From positions 1 through 33,843 of the forward strand of contig NZ_SLUN01000050.1 of the NCBI RefSeq assembly GCF_004340685.1: a stretch of DNA of 33,843 nt. The letters are read 5' to 3'. Positions 31,448 through 33,843 of the stretch are shown here, piece by piece. The notes beneath the pieces are model-generated. The model was not told the DNA's origin. It made no database searches and saw only the letters and a program-made list of their open reading frames with translations. The translations under genes and the position numbers were made by a program. Within the stretch, counting starts at the first letter, position 1; every line of letters begins with the position of its first letter. This DNA is from Hydrogenispora ethanolica. GTDB taxonomy: Bacteria; Bacillota; UBA4882; UBA8346.

Positions 31448-32455
31448 ATGGAATCTTCGGAAATTGTCAATGTCACCCGGTTGATTCCGGGTATTCTTTT
31501 ACCTTGGCTGCATCAGACGGAACGTCAGGTCCTTGATGAAATCGCCCGCAATCAGGCCGGGGGTAGTTTTGTCCGGCTTTCGGACGGCATGACCCACTAT
31601 GAGGATTCGGGCGCACCGGATGATCCGCCGGTCATCCTGGTTCATGGTTATTCGGTGCCCTATTATATGTGGGATCGGGTAGTGACGCCGTTGAATCGGG
31701 GCGGCTTCCGGGTGATCCGCTACGACCTTTATGGCCGCGGGTTTTCGGACCGTCCGAAACTCCGTTATGATCGCGCCTTGTTTCTACGGCAGCTCCGGGA
31801 ATTGCTTGCGGAGCTTTCGCTCAAGCCTCCGGTTCATCTGGTGGGAACCTCGATGGGAGGAGCGATCGTGGCCGCTTTCGCGGCCGACTTTCCGGAACTG
31901 GTGGCGAAGATAGTACTGCTCGACCCCCTATGGGAGCCGCTTCCCATCGGCCCGCTCGCCATTCCGGGGATCGGCGAATGCGTCGCCGCCGGTTTTTATG
32001 TGCCGGCTACTCCCAAAAAGCAGTATCAGGATTTTTACCGGCCCGAACTATTTTTCCCCGAATGGGAGCTTAAGTTCAGAGAGCAGATGCGGTATAAAGG
32101 CTTCAGCCACGCTTTGTTATCCACCGCCCGCCACTTTCTCAGCCGCGACCCGAAAGCTGATTTTCAAAAAATGGCGAGCCATCACCAGCGGGTGTTGCAG
32201 ATCTGGGGCAGCGAAGACCGCACCCTGCGTAAAGAAGGCGCCCATAAGCTCCAAGCACTTTTGGGATCGGAATTAAGTTGGATTGAAGCCGCCGGACACC
32301 TGCCCCATTATGAAAAACCGGAGATCGTCAATCAAGCGCTGCTGCGATTCCTCACGGATTCGGATCCTATCGGAAAGGCTCGACATCGCTCCCTGAGCTC
32401 AAGGTCGAATTTCTTTTCATCCAACGTACGGAAGGGAAAACACCTCAGTCCGTGA
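31448..32455 (+). CDS. Alpha/beta hydrolase
   Basis: Cytosolic alpha/beta hydrolase of 335 residues. The triad is visible: Ser135 in the nucleophile elbow GTSMGG, Asp257 in WGSEDRT, and His284 in AAGHLPHYE. The oxyanion motif is VHGYSVPYYMWD (65-76). These features suit esterases, meta-cleavage-product C-C hydrolases and haloalkane-dehalogenase relatives, and the substrate cannot be fixed from sequence. It follows the ABC importer by 63 bases, so it probably works on the imported compound. The last 30 residues (rich in R, S and K) are beyond the usual domain end and may come from neighbouring decayed DNA. Confidence 0.8.
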   Translation: MESSEIVNVTRLIPGILLPWLHQTERQVLDEIARNQAGGSFVRLSDGMTHYEDSGAPDDPPVILVHGYSVPYYMWDRVVTPLNRGGFRVIRYDLYGRGFSDRPKLRYDRALFLRQLRELLAELSLKPPVHLVGTSMGGAIVAAFAADFPELVAKIVLLDPLWEPLPIGPLAIPGIGECVAAGFYVPATPKKQYQDFYRPELFFPEWELKFREQMRYKGFSHALLSTARHFLSRDPKADFQKMASHHQRVLQIWGSEDRTLRKEGAHKLQALLGSELSWIEAAGHLPHYEKPEIVNQALLRFLTDSDPIGKARHRSLSSRSNFFSSNVRKGKHLSP

Positions 32456-32498
32456 TTTCCAAATCAAAGCCCAATATGAAACCCAAGTACACGGGGGA

Positions 32499-32765
32499 AT
32501 GGCATTGATTCAGTTGCAAGACATCCGAAAAACTTTTGCCACCAAGGACAGCCGGTTGGAAGCGTTGCGCGGCGTAAGCTTACATATTGACAACGGCGAG
32601 AGCTTTGGCATCATCGGTTACAGCGGAGCCGGCAACCGTAAATTGAAACTGGCGCCAAGTCCGAGGCGGGGGATCCGGCACTGCTCGTAAGCGCCTAAAG
32701 TATTGACAATAACCACGTTGTTATTGACGGACCAAGAAAAACTGCAAGCCATCAAAGCTGAATTT
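32499..32765 (+). pseudogene. metN-like ABC ATPase remnant, broken at Walker A
   Basis: The first 45 residues read as the N-terminus of a methionine-type (MetN) ATPase: IQLQDIRKTF, LEALRGVSLHI, then GIIGYSGAG. The next residues should be KSTL but are NRKLKL, and the frame closes at 32690. Beyond that, VVIDG and a DQEKLQAIKAE segment, in two frames between about 32718 and 32765, resemble the later MetN region (VDG-x-DL and DQEKL-x-AIR). An ATPase without Walker A cannot work. Confidence 0.6.
32707..32726. promoter_or_regulatory. Inverted repeat inside metN remnant
   Basis: CAATAAC (32707-32713) and GTTATTG (32720-32726) form a 7-bp inverted repeat around CACGTT, overlapping a TTGACA at 32704-32709. 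It could be a promoter-operator but no good -10 follows at normal spacing. Confidence 0.25.
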
Positions 32766-32846
32766 GCAACGAGTAAGTCGATCGGAGAGAACCGGCAAAA
32801 CCGTAGTCAGTGTTTCGGGTGATTTTTGGAAGAGAATCACTTCTTT

Positions 32847-33182
32847 CAGTAACTCAATAAGCATGTTCAGTAACTGAATGAACATCTTCAGTAACTAAAT
32901 GAGCGTGTTCAGTAACTGAATGGACATCTTCAGTAACTAAATGAACATCTTCAGTAACTAAATGAACATCTTCAGTAACTAAATGAGCGTGTTCAGTAAC
33001 TAAATGAACGTGTTCAGTAACTAAATGAACGTGTTCAGTAACTGAATGGACATCTTCAGTAACTAAATGAACATGTTCAGTAACTGAATGAACATGTTCG
33101 GTAACTGAATGAACATCTTTAGTAACTGAATAAGCATCTTCAGTAACTGAATGAACATCTTCAGTTACTGAAGAACTATGTT
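32847..33182. repeat. Sixteen exact 21-bp tandem repeats
   Basis: Units of 21 bases with consensus CAGTAACTRAATGAACATSTT recur sixteen times with no insertion or deletion, the AGT of each falling at 32848 and every 21 bases to 33163. Many units contain TTCAGTAACTGAA, a near-perfect palindrome. The period equals two turns of B-DNA, so each site would face the same side of the helix. On the minus strand one frame is open from 33198 to 32854 and encodes heptads such as SVTEDVH and LVTEHVH, but it has no ribosome site. Coding or DNA-binding function is undecided. Confidence 0.9.
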
Positions 33183-33196
33183 CAGAAACCGCCCGC

Positions 33197-33427
33197 ATGG
33201 CGAATTCGAAGCGTTTACGTCAAGCCTTCCGCAATCCCTGCGATTTTTGTGGCAGAATCTGTCCGGTGGGGGAAGACCGTGAATTTTTTCAAAGTACCAA
33301 CCCCCGAAAATACCTTGACGAGCGGGAGATTTTGGCCAAAAATCCCCATAAGGAGGAATACCGGGACTGGTTGCACATTCGTAAATACGGAGGATATCCT
33401 TTGGCAGAGGAGCAAGGGGAAGAGTGA
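33197..33427 (+). CDS. Small ORF of unknown function next to the repeat array
   Basis: A 76-codon frame with ATG at 33197, directly after the repeats, and no Shine-Dalgarno. The product is hydrophilic, with NPCDFCGRICPVGED near residue 13 (three cysteines) and KNPHKEEYRDWLHIRKYGG further on. The composition from residue 25 looks protein-like, so it could be the tail of a larger lost gene. I do not recognise the family. Other frames over the same bases look less plausible. Confidence 0.35.
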   Translation: MANSKRLRQAFRNPCDFCGRICPVGEDREFFQSTNPRKYLDEREILAKNPHKEEYRDWLHIRKYGGYPLAEEQGEE

Positions 33428-33472
33428 GAGCCGGCAGAGGTGGCTCTATCGGATAAATTTTTTATGATTTTT

Positions 33473-33525
33473 AAAAGGGAGTGTCGCAAAACTACCAAAG
33501 AGGTAATAAACGACACTTCCTTTTT
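33473..33525. repeat. Inverted repeat at the probable end of the IS element
   Basis: AAAAGGGAGTGTCG (33473-33486) and CGACACTTCCTTTT (33511-33524) pair with one mismatch around a 24-base loop. GGAAGTGTCG-type ends are what I expect from IS1182-like elements, so one arm may be the terminal inverted repeat. It could also act as a terminator on either strand. Confidence 0.5.
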
Positions 33526-33642
33526 AATGAAAAGTCACAAAACCAGCAAATGAAGTAAACCAAAAATTACCTTATCTCAGTAAGAGTTAATTTTAGGCAT
33601 ACTCAAATAAGCCTTGAATATTAGACTTTTTCGTGCAAGGAA

Positions 33643-33843
33643 TTAAGCTGTTTTCAATTGATGAAGCGGGTGCCCAAGTCGTTCACCCTGGATTTTGGCA
33701 TGCAATTTATTCACATTGTAGCCGAGACAGAGCAGGATAAACTCATTTTTTACGTTCACTTTTCCTCGGGTTAAGAATCGATTGAAATTGTAGTCATCTT
33801 TCAGAACTCCGAAAGCTCCTTCAACTTGGATCGAACGGTTGAC
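33643..33843 (-). CDS. IS1182-like transposase, C-terminal part (runs off window)
   Basis: The last 66 codons of a minus-strand gene continuing beyond the window edge. It reads NRSIQVEGAFGVLKDDY, then NRFLTRGKVNVKNEF, then LGYNVNKLHAKI, and stops at TAA (33643-33645). This is the characteristic end of IS1182/IS5-group DDE transposases, including the glutamate of the catalytic triad in VEGAFG. Whether the rest is intact cannot be seen. It shows that an insertion element borders the decayed metN and repeat region. Confidence 0.88.
   Translation of the reverse strand, partial: VNRSIQVEGAFGVLKDDYNFNRFLTRGKVNVKNEFILLCLGYNVNKLHAKIQGERLGHPLHQLKTA

Noticed and set aside
32847-33182. CRISPR array
   Set aside because: Units are contiguous 21-mers without unique spacers, and there are no cas genes.
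32854-33198. 114-residue minus-strand heptad-repeat protein
   Set aside because: Open frame follows from the 21-bp period (a multiple of three); there is no ribosome site and changes between units are mostly amino-acid altering, so it is not listed as a gene.

Overview
The window looks like a chromosomal segment of an anaerobic, sugar-fermenting Bacillota (Firmicute). Evidence for this is pyruvate formate-lyase with its activase, oxygen/NO defence by a flavodiiron protein and hemerythrins, a YesM/YesN-type two-component system, strong Shine-Dalgarno sites of the AAAGGAG/GGAGG kind, and frequent TTG/GTG starts. I cannot name the species. Codon use is mid-GC except for the AT-rich hemerythrin gene near 9.6-10.3 kb.

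Layout. (1) 0.1-7.2 kb, amino-sugar locus: a NagB-like deaminase, a stretch of decayed genes (a LarA-like N-terminus and a second NagB-like remnant), then a tight run of an M48-like membrane protein without HExxH, an SSS sodium/solute symporter, an AGE-family sugar epimerase, a cytoplasmic neutral-ceramidase-like metallohydrolase and a SIS-domain protein. A group II intron 3' end (domains V and VI) follows. (2) 7.6-10.3 kb, O2/NO defence: flavodiiron protein, RIC di-iron repair protein, DUF438-hemerythrin protein. (3) 10.7-14.8 kb: pflB, pflA, then an orphan asrC-like sulfite reductase subunit whose 5' end is replaced by an IS110 transposase fragment. (4) 14.9-23.3 kb, sulfated-glycan import: YesN/YesM-like regulators on the minus strand, divergent from a CUT1 ABC transporter (binding protein and two permeases, no ATPase) and a cytoplasmic-type sulfatase. 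Repeated CAAATAT boxes lie in the divergent promoter region. (5) 23.6-25.8 kb: an exported protein with two complete copies of a unit ending in a tyrosine-phosphatase HCTEGKDR loop. (6) 26.2-32.5 kb, organosulfur locus: a near-consensus promoter with an abutting operator-like palindrome, a leader with an intrinsic-terminator-like hairpin, two tandem DszB-like proteins that keep the Cys/His/Arg desulfinase residues, an SsuA/SsuC/SsuB-type ABC importer and an alpha/beta hydrolase. (7) 32.5-33.8 kb, decayed end: a metN remnant, sixteen exact 21-bp repeats, a small unknown ORF, and the C-terminus of an IS1182-like transposase.

Most distinctive content: the two DszB-like genes with a dedicated sulfonate-type importer suggest a desulfination route in an anaerobe; automatic annotation would probably call them ABC binding proteins. 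Second is the amino-sugar operon in which a ceramidase-fold hydrolase sits between an epimerase and an SIS protein, suggesting an intracellular N-deacylation step. Both are inferences from motifs and gene order.
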